A DNA stretch of 64,000 bases from Neoceratodus forsteri (GCA_016271365.2 CM057453.1:502113001-502177000), one strand, 5' to 3'. Positions 45,220-55,599 are shown, counted from the stretch's first letter. The notes: generated by a model not told the origin, from the letters alone. Numbers and translations: made by a program.

Positions 45220-45315
45220 GTTCTCAAAGATCTACTGTTACGGTAAGTTCTTACGTAACTGTACTATCTTACTTTAAGAAACAGCTCTTGCAGCAGGTTA
45301 CACCATTAGGACTGA
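45220..45315 (-). repeat. DIRS 2 internal complementary region
   Basis: Read on the minus strand, it runs through CTGCAAGAGCTGTTTCTTAA then AGTAAGAT (right-end sequence) and directly into AGTACAGTTACGTAAGAAC (left-end sequence). It is the circle-junction template. Confidence 0.9.
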
Positions 45316-45374
45316 TTCAAAAGCAATAATGGAAATCCCACACCATTGGGAGGAGGGAAGGTAGAAATCCTTAA

Positions 45375-46790
45375 TGGAACCTAAGCCTAGGATAGAAGTC
45401 CTTGAAGGACTGCTAGACCAAAACCTGCTCTTCGCCTCGATGCAATATCCAGGCTATAATGCCTGATGAAAGTGTACATAGAGTTCCAAGTAGCTGCAGC
45501 ACAGATGGCCGAGGTGAACACATTCTTAAGGGCCACAAAGGAGGTAAACACCCCCCCTTGTGGAATGACCCTAAACCATGCCCAGTAAGGGTTTGTTGTG
45601 CTTCTGGTATTAGAACGTGATACACTGAATGAGCCACCTGGACAGCGACTGATTGGAAACAGGAGCTCCCATCATCCTGTGGGCATCATCCGTGCAGTGT
45701 CAGTGGCTCAGTAGGTAGCACACTCGCCTTTGAGGCCGGGAGATCAGAGGGCTGTGGGTTCAGTTCCCACATCTGGCACTTGGGTTAATATCCCAGTACT
45801 GACACTGTAGTGCAGCATGAGAGGGGTGCTGCACTTCTGAGGTGCCATCTTTCGGATGAGACATTAAACCGAGGTCCCATCTGCCTGGATTGGTGGTAGT
45901 TCAGGTGGATGTTAAAAGATCCCATGGCACTTATCGAAAAGAGTAGGGGAATTTCCCTGGTGTCCTGGCCAAATTTCCCTCATTCACTGAAAATACCACC
46001 AACAGCTTAATCTGGTTCAAAGTCAGTTGGCATTCATCTATATCCCCCTCTGCCGGGTCGTGCCTGAAAATAGGCAGGATTTGTCTAGTGCACTTACCCG
46101 GTCAACAAAAACTAAATAAATAAATAAAGGAGACAAAAAGCTGGTCCGATTTTCGGTGGTGTTTTGTTCTGGTCAGGTAGTATCGGAGACACCTATGCAC
46201 ATCTAAAGTGTGCAACAGGGCTTCTCCTCGATTAGAATCCTTTGGAAAATACACTGGTAGGTCGATGTCCTGATTAAGGGTGAGAGCTGAGACCACCTTA
46301 GGCAGAAACTTAGGATTAGTCCGAAGGGATACCCTGTCTTGGTGAAAAACCAAATAAGGTTCTTTGCACATGAGTACGTGAAGTTCAGAAATTCTTCTGG
46401 CCGAGGTAATGGCAACTAAAAACAACGTCTTCCAAGTAAGAAGACATAGCTCACAATCCACGGCTGGTTTAAAGGGTGGCAGCGTGAGCTGCTCCTGGAC
46501 AAAAGGTAAATCCCATGGTGGAATCAGATCCTTAATTGAAGATCTAAGGTGGAGAACGCCTCTCAGGAAGGCTTGTATAGTGTCCAACTGAGATGTGGTG
46601 CGTTGGCCTATAGGAGTGTGATAGGCTGAGATGGAACAGAGGTGTACTTCAATCGAGGAATAGGCCAAGTCTGTCTGAAAAAGGGACAAGAGGTAGTCCA
46701 AGACCAACCTTTCTGGACAATCCATAGGTGAAAAAACGCGTGTTTGAACCCATATACAAAATCTGCACCATTTCATGGCTTAAGTAGCGT
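45375..46790 (-). pseudogene. DIRS 2 tyrosine recombinase, split by a V-SINE
   Basis: The N-terminal/core-binding part (46102-46776) reads LVLDYLLSLFQTDLAYSSIE and LRGVLHLRSS. The first catalytic arginine is in TSARRISELHVLMCKEPYL (about 46350-46405). The frame is interrupted at SDQLFVS (46140) by the SINE. Beyond it (45375-45690) the protein resumes with GAPVSNQSLSRWLIQCI. After frame changes, HSTRG (H-x-x-R, about 45560) and AATWNSMYTFIRHYSLD (about 45430-45500) supply the remaining catalytic residues including the tyrosine. All five catalytic positions appear present, but not in one frame. Confidence 0.88.
45694..46128 (+). mobile_element. V-SINE-like SINE, complete, within DIRS 2
   Basis: 435 bp. 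The tRNA-like head has A-box TGGCTCAGTAGG (45704-45715) and B-box GGTTCAGTTCC (45757-45767). The central domain carries CTTTCGGATGAGAC, AAAGATCCCATGGCAC and GGTGTCCTGGCCAAATTT, phrases that I associate with the V-SINE/HE1 superfamily. The tail is (AAAT)n at 46111-46128. It is the complete reference for the split copy at 27191-33814. I could not identify a target duplication. Confidence 0.9.
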
Positions 46791-47140
46791 GGGTAGCCGG
46801 TTTCCTAGCAGCAGCAAGAACGTCTGCTACCTCTTGCGAAACCCCATATCGCATCATGGCTATGTCTCTTGGAGCCAAGAGTGCAGGTTCAGCAAACAAA
46901 GGTCTGGATGAACCTAGGAACCCACCTCCTGAGACAGCAAGTGGAAGCTGATTGGCAGAGGCACTGGAGGTTCTCGGGACAGCTGATGTAGTAGAGGGAA
47001 TCAGATCTGCCTGGGCCAAAACAGCGCAATAAGAATCAGCGTTGCTTGCTCTCTGTGAAGTTTCAGAAGGACCCTCTGGATCAATGGAAAGGGAAGAAGT
47101 TATAGAGGAATCTACCCGCCCAGGAGAGGAACAACGTGTC
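46791..47140 (-). pseudogene. DIRS 2 linker between RT/RNase H and recombinase
   Basis: An open minus frame (46780-47019) with Ser/Ala/Pro-rich sequence then DIAMMRYGVSQEVADVLAAA. It has no enzymatic motif and corresponds to the region joining the polymerase C-terminus and the recombinase. Confidence 0.55.
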
Positions 47141-48659
47141 TCACCAGAAAATACCAGACCCTGGATCTAGCGAGCAAAAATTGGGCAGTTTTGCATTGGA
47201 TGGGGATGCGAAAAGGTCTAACTCTGGTGTAACCCATCTGTGAAACAGATCCTCTACTACCTCCTGGAGTAGTTCCCACTCGTGGACTCTTGCATGAGAG
47301 TGGCTCAGGCCATCTGGGATGACGTTGTCCACTCCTGGAACATGAACAGTAAGGAGGTTTGTGCCGTGTTGCAAAACCCAATCACACACCCTCATGGCCA
47401 CTCTGCAAAGTGGGTAGGAATGGGTGCCTCCTTGTTTGTTGAGGTAATACATCCCCGTGAAATTGTCTGTTTGTAACAGAAGAGTACCCGATGGAATCTC
47501 CAACTGGAAGGCCTGCAGGGCGCAAAGAACTGCTCTCATTTCCAGGATATTTATGTGGAGATGAGTCTTGGGCTGTCCACAGGCCCTGAGACTGGACACC
47601 GTCAAGGTGTGCACCCCATCTGAGCCCTGAGACATCTGTGGAGAGTGTCACAATTGGAGACAGCGCAATAAAGGAGATTCCCGCAGATAGATTCTTCGGA
47701 TCTAGCCACCATTGCCAATCCCAGATTACGGCCTTCGTGATCCAGATTGGGAGCTGCAGATGGTCTTGCTTTTGATCCCACTGGACCCATAACATCCAAG
47801 GAGTCACCTGCATGTGGAGACAGGCTAGCGGGACTGTTGCAATGGCCGCAGCCATGTGTCCGAGCAGGCAAAGGACCAATCTGGCAGGAACGGTCTTCTT
47901 CGCCAAAATGTCCCTGATGAGGGATCTGATGTGTTCCGCTCTGTCTTGGGGGAGAAAAGTTTTCACCTGAACGGTGTCCAGAACTGCACCTATGAACTGC
48001 AGAATCTGTGACGGAACCAGGTGTGACTTCTCTTGATAGTTAATGATGCCCAACATCTCGAACAGAGACTGAGTATAATGAATGGCGGATATCAGAGCCT
48101 CCTGGGAGGGTGCCATGAGGAGCCAGTCATCCAGGTAGGGGAACACATAGTGGCCTTGTCTCCTCAGAGTCGCCACTATGACTGCCATGCACTTCGTGAA
48201 TACCTGAGGTACCGATGACAGTCCGAAGGGGAGGGCTCCAAACTGATAATGGTGGCCCTGAAATTCGAAGCGCAGAAACTTCCTGTGCACTTGAGCAATG
48301 GGTATATGCAGGTAAGCATCCTGCATGTCCAAGGACGATAGAAAGGTGCCCTGCTTGAGCATGGGAATCAGACCTGAGAGGGTCACCATGCGGAAGCATT
48401 TGTACAGGACCAACTTATTGAGGTCGCTGAGGTCTGGTATCGGACGGAGGTCCCCTGTTTTCTTGGAAACCAGAAAGAAGTGAGAATAATATCCTGCACT
48501 CCTCTGGTTCCATGGTACATGTTCTATACCTTCTTTCCCCAGAAGCGCGAGCACCTCCTGCTGTATGAGCAGGGTGTGCTGACACGAGTAACGGGAAAGC
48601 AGGGGAGGTCTTGCCAGTGGATGGTTGAGAAATTCTAATAAGTGACCTTTCTTAACCAA
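47141..48659 (-). pseudogene. DIRS 2 reverse transcriptase/RNase H, single frameshift
   Basis: The best-preserved enzyme in the window. A 425-codon open frame (48659-47382) holds the RT: DLRPIPDLSDLNKLVLYK, FLSSLDMQDAYLHIPIAQ, YQFGALPFGLSSVPQVFTKC and catalytic FPYLDDWLLMAPS (about 48105-48145). It runs on to the first RNase H motif, with a changed sequence (LSTDVSGLRWGAHLDG). A frame change near 47610 moves to the second frame (47635-47141). That frame carries NILEMRAVLCALQAF, LQTDNFTGMYYLNKQGGTHS and VPGVDNVIPDGLS, completing RNase H (usual DALS is DGLS here). Because only one shift separates the halves, this copy could be used to study the family. Confidence 0.92.
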
Positions 48660-48692
48660 TTGGAGAACCCATCGGTCGGTGGTAATCGACTG

Positions 48693-51079
48693 TCACCCTA
48701 AAAAGTGGCGAGCGATGCGACCCCCGACCTTTTGTGCCCATTGATCCAGAGGAGGGGCAGGGGCCTGGAAGCAGTCATGCTTTGGCAGCACTGGTCCCTG
48801 CAGGCTGGGCCAGTTTAGTGTAGTGTTGGGCTCTGCCTGGGGGCAACTTAGCCTGGGCTTTACGCTGAAAAGTGCCCCTTTGTTGCTGGCCGAAACATGG
48901 CTGTTGCCTTTGTTGCTGGCTGCGAAAACGGCTCTGGTTCCTACAAAAGGAACCAGGCCTAGATCTGTACATGGCCTGTACAGACCTGACTGCCTTTCCA
49001 GCATCCTGGAGTTTGGTGATAACTTTCTCCGAGTGTTCACCAAAAAGTACTTCGCCGTTGTAGGGGACATCGAGAATGTTCTTCTGTACGTCCGGGGTGA
49101 AGCCGGAGACAAAGAGCTAAGAGTGTCGCCAGAGACAGACGCCTGAAGCTGCAGCTCTGGCGGTCAAGTCCACAGAATTGTATGCAGATCGTAGTACTTG
49201 GGTACCCACATCAGACCCTGTGTGGAGAAGGTTTAGGAGCTCCGCCTTCTGATCGCCATCCAGAAGTTTATCGACCAGGTTCTGGCTCTGTTCCCACAGG
49301 GCATTCTGAAATTGTACCATGTGGGTTAGGTAGTTCATGGACCTGATGGAGCATGTAGCAGCCGCATACATGCACCTCCCCAGGGCATCCAATTGTTTGG
49401 ATTCCTGGTCTGGTGGCTGTGTACTCATGTGTTGCGGTCTTTGAGACCGGTCATGTGAGGCCGTAATGACCAGGGAGTCTGCCAGAGGTTGTTGAGCCAA
49501 GTACTGGTCCTCTCTCTCGGGGCCGTGTACAGGTGGTCAGCTTTCTTCAGCACAGCAAGAGTGGAGTGCAGACACTTCCACACAGCCTTGGTGACATCCA
49601 CGAAGGTGTCCTCCAAGGGTTGCACTACCACAGGCTTTGGGTCTTTCGGCCGAACATAACAGGCAAGGCACTGCCTTCCGGGGTCGAGGTCTTCAGCATC
49701 CCACCCCACGTTGTTCTGGATGTGCTTCATGATCTCAGAGAAAGAGGGATCATCTGGAGGAGACCTGGGAAGGTCATGTGGGTCAGGTGATGGAATGCTG
49801 AGTGGAGGAGGAAATCTGGAATAATCCGAGGTATCCGATCTGGAGTCCTCCCCTGACAGAGTATACCGATGATGTCTGGGTCGCTTGGGGCTAGGGGACC
49901 CTGAAGGAGATCTTGAGGGAGGCCTTCTCCAGTCCTTGGATCTATCCCTAGGAGGTGGAGTCTGTTCCTTAGGGGTTGGTGGTCATCCTGCTGGCCCCTT
50001 GGGTGGAGGGGGGGTGTAGGAGGTGAAGGAGGAGGAGAAGGTTTTACAGGGACCACATCCTTTCAGATGGTGTCCCACCAGAAAGTAAAGAGATCCTTTA
50101 CTTCTTGTAGATTCATGCCTGATGACAGGCCTGGTGCCGGTGGTCTGTCGCCGGGGTCGGGCGTCGGGTCCTCGGGTGTCTCCAGGGTGGGTGAAGGTTC
50201 CCTCGGGAGCCCAGCATCCTCAGTGTCACCCACCTGGTCTTCGGGCAATGTCATGTCCTCCTCCATTGAATCCCTGTGACCGGTGTCCACTGGTGACTGG
50301 GTGGCAGTCTTCGGCTCCGGTGAATGCGAGGCCGATGCCTTCGGGTCCTGCAAATGCCTGGCCGGTGTCTGGTACCTGGCTGGTGTCTGCGGCTCTGGTG
50401 AGTGCCTGGCCAACTTCGTATGCTTGGCCGACGTCGGGTGCTTGGCCGACATCGGGTCCGATGTCCGCTTTAGGGACGTCAGGTCTTTGGTATTCCTGGG
50501 TGGTGGATCCGGACCTCTGGGAGGCTGGTAAACTGATCTGTAGTTGGGGTCCCGATGTCGGATCGATGAGAAAGACTTGTGGCTTTTGGAAGACTTGGAA
50601 AAGGCCCGAGAGGGAGTGGAGAGAGCCGAGGGCCTTGAAGTGTTGATGGGCTGGAGAGTCGAAGAGCTGCCTGAAGCCCAGACTTTGACTGGAGGGGGCT
50701 GAGAACAAGCCCTGGAGGGAGAGCAGTCTGACCTAATGGAGCCTGAGCTACAGGAGTCCGAGGCCTGGTTCGGGGATCTGGACCTTGCTTTCTCCCGGTG
50801 TTTGTCCCGGTGTTTATGTGCCTTGGAAGAAGAATCGCCCCTGGAGGAAGGTTCTTGGTCCATCCTGCTAAGTTTTTCTTCCAGCAGATAAGCCCAAAGT
50901 GCCTTCTGACGGTGGATCCTGGTGCGGCTGTTGAACCCTTGGCAGAAGGTGCAGGCCTTGGTGTCATGGTCTGGGCCTAAGCACCACATGCAGGAGGAAT
51001 GAGGATCCTTAAAAGGGATCTGTTTTCCGCAGGCACACTTGGAAAGGTGTCCCTCAAGTGAAGGAGTTGGAGAGGACAT
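48693..51079 (-). pseudogene. DIRS 2 gag-like protein, frameshifted
   Basis: The start at 51079 is the first ATG of a 338-codon frame whose N-terminus holds the DIRS gag zinc cluster (KCACGKQIPFKDPHSSCMWC, LGPDHDTKACTFCQGF). It is followed by a Ser/Arg-rich and Pro/Ser/Thr-rich low-complexity region with short repeated phrases (SAKHP-TSAKH, TPARY-TPARH). After frame changes at about 50060 and 49730 come the helical region (49117-49500; MYAAATCSIRSMNYLTHMVQ, similar to YMAASLGLRQANYMAYVARY of DIRS 1) and a Gln/Arg-rich tail (about 48775-48972; RSQQQRQQPCFGQQQRGTF). Its order matches DIRS 1 gag, supporting homology. Confidence 0.85.
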
Positions 51080-51164
51080 TAGTTTGCAGAAACTCTTGAA
51101 GTTCTAAGTCATCGTGCACTAGGTAGAGACCGAGAGGCCGATGCTGGCAAGTCAATGGAGGGAA

Positions 51165-51348
51165 AAGAACTGGGGATTCTGGGGGACCGCCTCCTTATGT
51201 ACCATGCCTGACGTCGGGGGCGGGACTGACGTCAGAGGTGGTCCCCGCTGAATACTGCTAGCTAGAAAATTTCCGTGGGGTTCTGGCACCTGCCAGCTTC
51301 AGTCCTAATGGTGTAACCTGCTGCAAGAGCTGTTTCTCGAAGTAAGAT
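51165..51348 (-). repeat. DIRS 2 terminal inverted repeat, promoter side
   Basis: Partner of 44868-45045, located upstream of gag on the minus strand. It carries the CRE/GC-box cluster described separately. Confidence 0.9.
51209..51234 (-). promoter_or_regulatory. CRE/GC-box cluster in DIRS 2 promoter-side terminus
   Basis: TGACGTCG (51209-51216), GGGGGCGGG (51216-51224) and the perfect palindrome TGACGTCA (51227-51234) lie within 26 bp, about 130-155 bp upstream of the gag ATG on the minus strand. CREB/ATF and Sp1-type factors bind such sites. Use here is inference. The opposite terminus has lost them (TGTC/TGTG variants at 44980-45005). Confidence 0.55.
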
Positions 51349-53966
51349 CATATTTTAATCAAGGTGAAAGAGCAGGTAAACTACTAGCCCTTCATCTCCG
51401 ATCTCAACTAACAATGGATAAAATTGTTATATCTCTTCAGTCTCCCACAGGTGATGTTCTCACTGCACCTAGAGATATCTGTGAAACAATCCAGACCTTT
51501 TATAAATCCCTATATACCCCTACCAATTTTTTCTTCTCCTCCCAAAAACTGGATTCTTTCTTTAGCGATATCACCCTCCCCACATTATCCGAGGAATACT
51601 TTTCCAGTTTGAAAAAAGCCATTACTGTTATGGAAATACTGGAAGCCATCGATTTACTTCCCCTAGATAAATCCCTGCGCCCAGATGGTTTTTCATCCAA
51701 CTTTTGTAGGGCTCTTAAAACCACATTAGCGCCTATTTTGCTAGACCTGTTTCAATATGCCTACTAACATAGCATATCTGACCCTTCCTTAACACAGGCT
51801 ATTAATGTAGTCCTCCCTAAACCTGGGAAAGGCCTCTCATTTGTTCAGAATTACTGGCCTATCTCCCTTATCAATGTGGACTTTAAAATACTGGCTAAGA
51901 TCCTGGCCTTATTGCTAGGTCGTGTCTGGAACCCCTTGATAAGTCATGAACAAGTGGGGTTTAATTTAGGGTCGTCACTCCTCTGATCATCTCCGTAAGC
52001 TCACCTGTCTTTTCTCTGCATCAAGGGATGCCTCACTTCCAGCTGCCCTGGTTTCCCTGGAAGCAGAGAAGGCATTTGATAGAGTGGCCTGGGAGTATTT
52101 GTTTTATATACCTCCCAAATATGGTATCCCCAAGGAATTCATAACCTGGGTCAAGGTACTTTCTTTTTCCCCATCGGCATGGGTTCAATGTAATGGAGTA
52201 CTCTCCACACCCTTCCCACTATTATAGGGCACCCAACAAAGCTGTCCCCTCTTGCCTTATCTATTTAACCTCTTCCTAGAGACCCTGATAAGGAAACTGA
52301 ATGCTTCACCACTTGTCTCAGGGATCCACATTGGACACTTTGAATATAAACTTTCCGCATATGCAGGCGATATATTACTGCATATCTCTTCTCCATCTCA
52401 ATCCCTCCCTGCTGCCCTAAATATAATTTCTCAATTTAGTGAAATATCCAATTACAAACTAAATATCGATAAAACTGAAGTCTTTCCACTTAATGTTTAC
52501 CTCCAGAGATCGAAATTAATAATCTAGGCTTACAATGGTCCCCTCAAAAACTTAAGTATCTAGGTATTTTTCTCCACCCCTCCCCCATGACTGTGAAGAC
52601 ACTCAACTTCAACAATACTGCAGCCACTATAAAGGAAGATATTAAATGATGGTCTTTACTTCCTCTTTCCTTATGGGGCTGAGTGAGCATTATTAAAATG
52701 AATTGTTTACCTTGCATACTATACCCCTTACAAATGTACAATTAGGCCTTACCACATTCATGGTTTGCTCACGATCTTTTTGTGGATTGGGAAAAAAGTA
52801 AGAAGAAGCTATAATAAACTCACCCGACAGAATGCTGATGGACGCTTACAAGCCCCTGATTTTTACTTATATCACTTGTCTATCCATCTCACTAGAATGC
52901 GGTTTTGGCTTCTCCCATCAACCCACTCCTCTGCTAGTTTTTCTTACTACCCTCTCTGGATTGAAATTGAAAAATCAATATGTTTTAAACATGATTTGAA
53001 CCTGAGCGCCCTTCCTTTTATTCCTCACAAGGCTCTTCCCTCAGGGTCAAAAAATTCCCCAGTTGATTCCCTGGTAATCACACAATCTCAACTTAACACT
53101 TTTCTTAAAGTCTCTGGAGACAAGAATATTGCACAACCACTTTTTAATAACCCTAACTTTCTTATTTCAGGTAAATCCATTAAACAACATTGTTTCTGGC
53201 CCAATATGGGAATGGACAGAGCGGAGGAGCTCGTCATCAACCACAAGCTTATGCACTGTTAGGAAGCTTCCTCACTCTACCATTGGTCCCCCTCACATGT
53301 ATTTAAATACATACAAATCTCCCATGTGTTATCATCCCACTTTGATACCGGACATTAGAACAGCACCTTGTCTGCTGCCTTGTTCCCATACCTTCTCTCT
53401 ATCCGATCCTCCCACTGATAACTCATGCCTACAGATTCATGCAAGCAGCACTACTGGGCTCAGAGGGCCATAGAAGTTATTGGTGGGACCAGGCTATGCC
53501 AAGTGTTAACCCCCCTCCCAGAAAATGGTCAAAAATCTGGAAACACACCTATAGATATCTCAAATGGGTTAGGTACAGATATACACAATTCCAGATTATT
53601 CATAATATGTACTACACCCCAGTCAGCTTAGAGAGGATGGGACTCTCATCCTCTAATCTATGTCCCAAGTGCTCGCAGTCTCCCAGGGATCTACTGCACA
53701 TATTATGGTCCTGCAACAAAGTCGCCCTATTCTGGACTAACTTTAAATCTCATTTAGCTCCCCTGTTATCCCTCTCTGATAAGTTTACCCTGGAAATATG
53801 CATTTTGGGAGACTGTACCAACCTTCAAGGTCATTCACAAAGAGCCCATATGGCATTAATAGCTGCTTGTACCAATAAGGTACTGCTCAGACATTGGATT
53901 GATGCAATTACACCCACTCCAATAGAGTGGTTGAAGGAGATAACGTTTGACCTCCAGGCAGAATGA

Positions 53967-54392
53967 GTCATTGAGGGAAGGACTAATAGGAGGACACAAT
54001 TCTAGCGGTCTCGGACCCCTTTCTCACTTTGCTGGCACCTTGTTTTTCTCCAACCTCTTTATTATAGATGTTACTAGGTAGCACATCCCCTAAAGTTTAT
54101 AAGTGACAGCTTATTATATGCCCAGAAGATACCTTTTATTATAGCCTGTGGCAGGGAGGGAGGGAGGGAGGGAAGGAGGGTGGGATCTAACATGGGGAAA
54201 GAGGGGAAGCTGGGGTGGGTGGGAAGGGGGCAGGCTTCAGTACATGTACTTATTTTTCAATTGCTGTTATCTGTTCTTAACCCACCGACACAAGTTCCCT
54301 TGTATTGACAGCATTTATTGTACCTTATCTTGTGGATGCCTGCTCAACTGTTCTTATGAAAACATTCAATAAAGTATCTTAAATTAAAAAAA
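53967..54392 (+). other. L1 3' UTR with G-rich tract and polyadenylation signal
   Basis: A GGGA-rich run at 54153-54182 and GGGTGGGAAGGGGG-type DNA to about 54235 are followed by AATAAA at 54368-54373 and an A-rich terminus. G-rich 3' UTR tracts are typical of L1 elements. Confidence 0.75.
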
Positions 54393-54393
54393 A

Positions 54394-54642
54394 GAAAAGA
54401 AATACAAAATCACACATACCCCCATAATGCAAAACATCTCACACAGTCTGCAAAGGATGCCAACAGAAGACACAGACACGTGTCTGTGTCTTCTGTTGGC
54501 ACCCTTTACAGACTGTGTGAGAGGCCTTTTGGCACCATGCAATTCTGCTTAAAGTTGAGCCAGCATAATATTTTGTGGTGATTTGCATATACAGCCCATT
54601 ATGCTTTGCATTATGGGAGTATGTGTGATTTTGTATTTCTTT
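54394..54642. repeat. Palindromic body of element X
   Basis: AAAGAAATACAAAATCACAC… CATAATGCAAA on the left (about 54396-54433) is mirrored by TTTGCATTATGGGAGTATG… GTATTTCTTT on the right (about 54605-54642). In the centre, ACAGAAGACACAGACACG meets TGTCTGTGTCTTCTGT (about 54463-54498) as a near-perfect hairpin. CTCACACAGTCTGCAAAGG and its complement pair in between. Confidence 0.9.
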
Positions 54643-54724
54643 GAAACTTGGCTTCCCGGCCAATGCTCTTTGGGGTAACCCTTGCCCAGTGCTTGTGCAC
54701 CAAGGTTTTTCATCTGTAGAAAAG

Positions 54725-55110
54725 CCTAGTTTAAGTCTATCTTGCTGAACTTTTGTCCACCAGTGAGTCGAGTGAAAAGATCGTCAATGTGGGGAAGTGG
54801 ATATTGCTCCGCACACAGTACCAGGTTGGTGGTGACCTTGAAATCCCCACAAATCCCTACTGAGCCATCCTTTTTCAGGACTGGAACAATAGGCATGGCC
54901 CACTTGCTATGTATGACTGGCACCAGGACCCCCACCTTCACCAGACACTCCAGGTCAGCTTCTACTTTTGGCCTGAGGGCATATGGCACTGTTCTGGCCT
55001 TCAGACACTTCAGGTTACTGTCTGGTTTAATGGTCAGTTTGATGGAATCCCCATCATGCTCTTCAAATCCCCCTCAAAGACAGAAGCGTGTTTCTTCAAT
55101 ATGGCAGCCA
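54725..55110 (-). pseudogene. Gypsy reverse transcriptase, N-terminal part
   Basis: Minus frame: PYALRPKVEADLECLVKVGV, WAMPIVPVLKKDGSVGICGD (the usual 'KKDGSVRICGDYK' motif), YPLPHIDDLFTRLTGG and FSKIDLN (motif A region with the catalytic Asp), then a stop and AFLQM at the insertion point. The rest of the enzyme is at 40967-41388. Confidence 0.92.
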
Positions 55111-55500
55111 GACCCACCTCTCTCTCGGTCGTCATATAAATCTTAGGCCAGTTTAGTCAGATTTTCTCAAGCCATGACTGACCAGTAAAGCTGGGCAGTC
55201 TCCCTTTACCACAAACAGTGGCAATTTAGCAGACTGTCCATGACGTTCTACATGGACATCAGTGGTGCCCATCATCCGTACAGGCTCTCCTGCATAGGGT
55301 TTCAGAATGACCTTCATTGGCTGCAGAGGCAGATGCTGCAGTTTCTCGGTATACTGTGTCAGACACCAGTGATACAGTAGCTTCTGTGTCCACTTCCATC
55401 CTCCAGCAACAGGGTCACCTAGTAAACCCTGTGAGGTGCCTGCCATAGTCAAACTGTGTATCGGTTCCTGCCCTTCAGACTGACTTCCGCGCTGTGTGTC
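55111..55500 (-). pseudogene. Gypsy aspartic protease, mutated
   Basis: The active-site region reads EVDTEATVSLVSDTVY at about 55370-55400. Most proteases of this type have D-T/S-G, and here the third residue is Glu. After a frame change the domain continues with MKVILKPYAGEPVRMMGTTD and LFVVKGDCPALL, the C-terminal half. The Gly-to-Glu change and the frameshift predict no activity. Confidence 0.8.
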
Positions 55501-55599
55501 CTGCTCCTGTTGTACAGAATGTAGATTTTGTTTCTTTTTCCACCACACTGTTGTTTTCTTCCTATCGGATTTGTCTTTTCTATCTGGTTTGTCTTTTCC

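Larger units (their letters stand above)
44837..51348 (-). mobile_element. DIRS-type retrotransposon 2, minus strand
   Basis: A second DIRS element with the full layout, in opposite orientation and of a different subfamily from DIRS 1. The ICR (45220-45315) joins the right end (…GAAGTAAGAT) to the left end (AGTACAGTTA…), which sets the limits within a few bases. The pentamer AAGTA is present at both edges (44836-44840 and 51340-51344) with no longer duplication, consistent with recombinase insertion. It sits inside ORF2 of the L1 element. The inverted termini are roughly 93% alike by eye. A V-SINE lies inside its recombinase gene. Confidence 0.95.
43755..53966 (+). pseudogene. L1-type ORF2: endonuclease/RT, split by DIRS 2
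   Basis: The endonuclease half (43755-44836) reads MSGYHFCT then a stop, NIKGAQTPAKQMKVL, MVFLQETHLL, and after a one-base G-run shift at about 44175 (ILGG/GGDWNQVL) the GDWN box, ending with FSDHHRAHLAL (about 44425). The gene stops at 44836 and resumes at 51349 with FNQGERAGKLLALHLRSQ. The RT follows with frame changes: LRPDGFSSNFCRALK, NYWPISLINVDFKILAKIL, EQVGF and, at 52240-52520, CPLLPYLFNLFLETLIRKL. The catalytic box reads YAGD (52360-52371), with GGC in place of the first Asp codon. The C-terminal region to 53966 has a cysteine cluster, CPKCSQSPRDLLHILWSC, at about 53660-53713. Confidence 0.92.
41396..54405 (+). mobile_element. L1/Tx1-group LINE, full-length structure, split by DIRS 2
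   Basis: Flanked by AGAAAAGAAATAC at 41396-41408 and 54393-54405. It contains a 5' region, ORF1 (41591-42423), ORF2 (43755-44836 then 51349-53966), a 3' UTR with a G-rich tract (54153-54235) and AATAAA (54368-54373) followed by an A-rich end. Subtracting the 6.5-kb DIRS insertion gives about 6.5 kb, a normal full length. Mutations in ORF2 make it inactive. Confidence 0.92.
41389..54724. mobile_element. Palindromic element X with 14-bp target duplication, itself split by L1
   Basis: CATCTGTAGAAAAG occurs at 41389-41402 and 54711-54724, exactly where the gypsy RT frame is interrupted. Removing the insert restores RT continuity. The native element is the 6 bp after the left duplication plus 54406-54710, about 310 bp. 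Most of it (54394-54642) is a palindrome. Its right end (54643-54710) is unpaired and ends AAGGTTTTT. No poly-A tail or known TIR is visible. A 14-bp duplication suits target-primed insertion, and the palindrome suits a fold-back element. I cannot assign a class. Confidence 0.8.

Noticed and set aside
45698..45770. Possible tRNA gene
   Set aside because: The A and B boxes belong to the V-SINE head. The acceptor stem does not close and SINE body sequence follows directly.
50122..50646. 174-codon plus-strand ORF
   Set aside because: It is antisense to the DIRS 2 gag low-complexity region. Its Pro/Ser/Trp-rich sequence mirrors the repeated gag codons.
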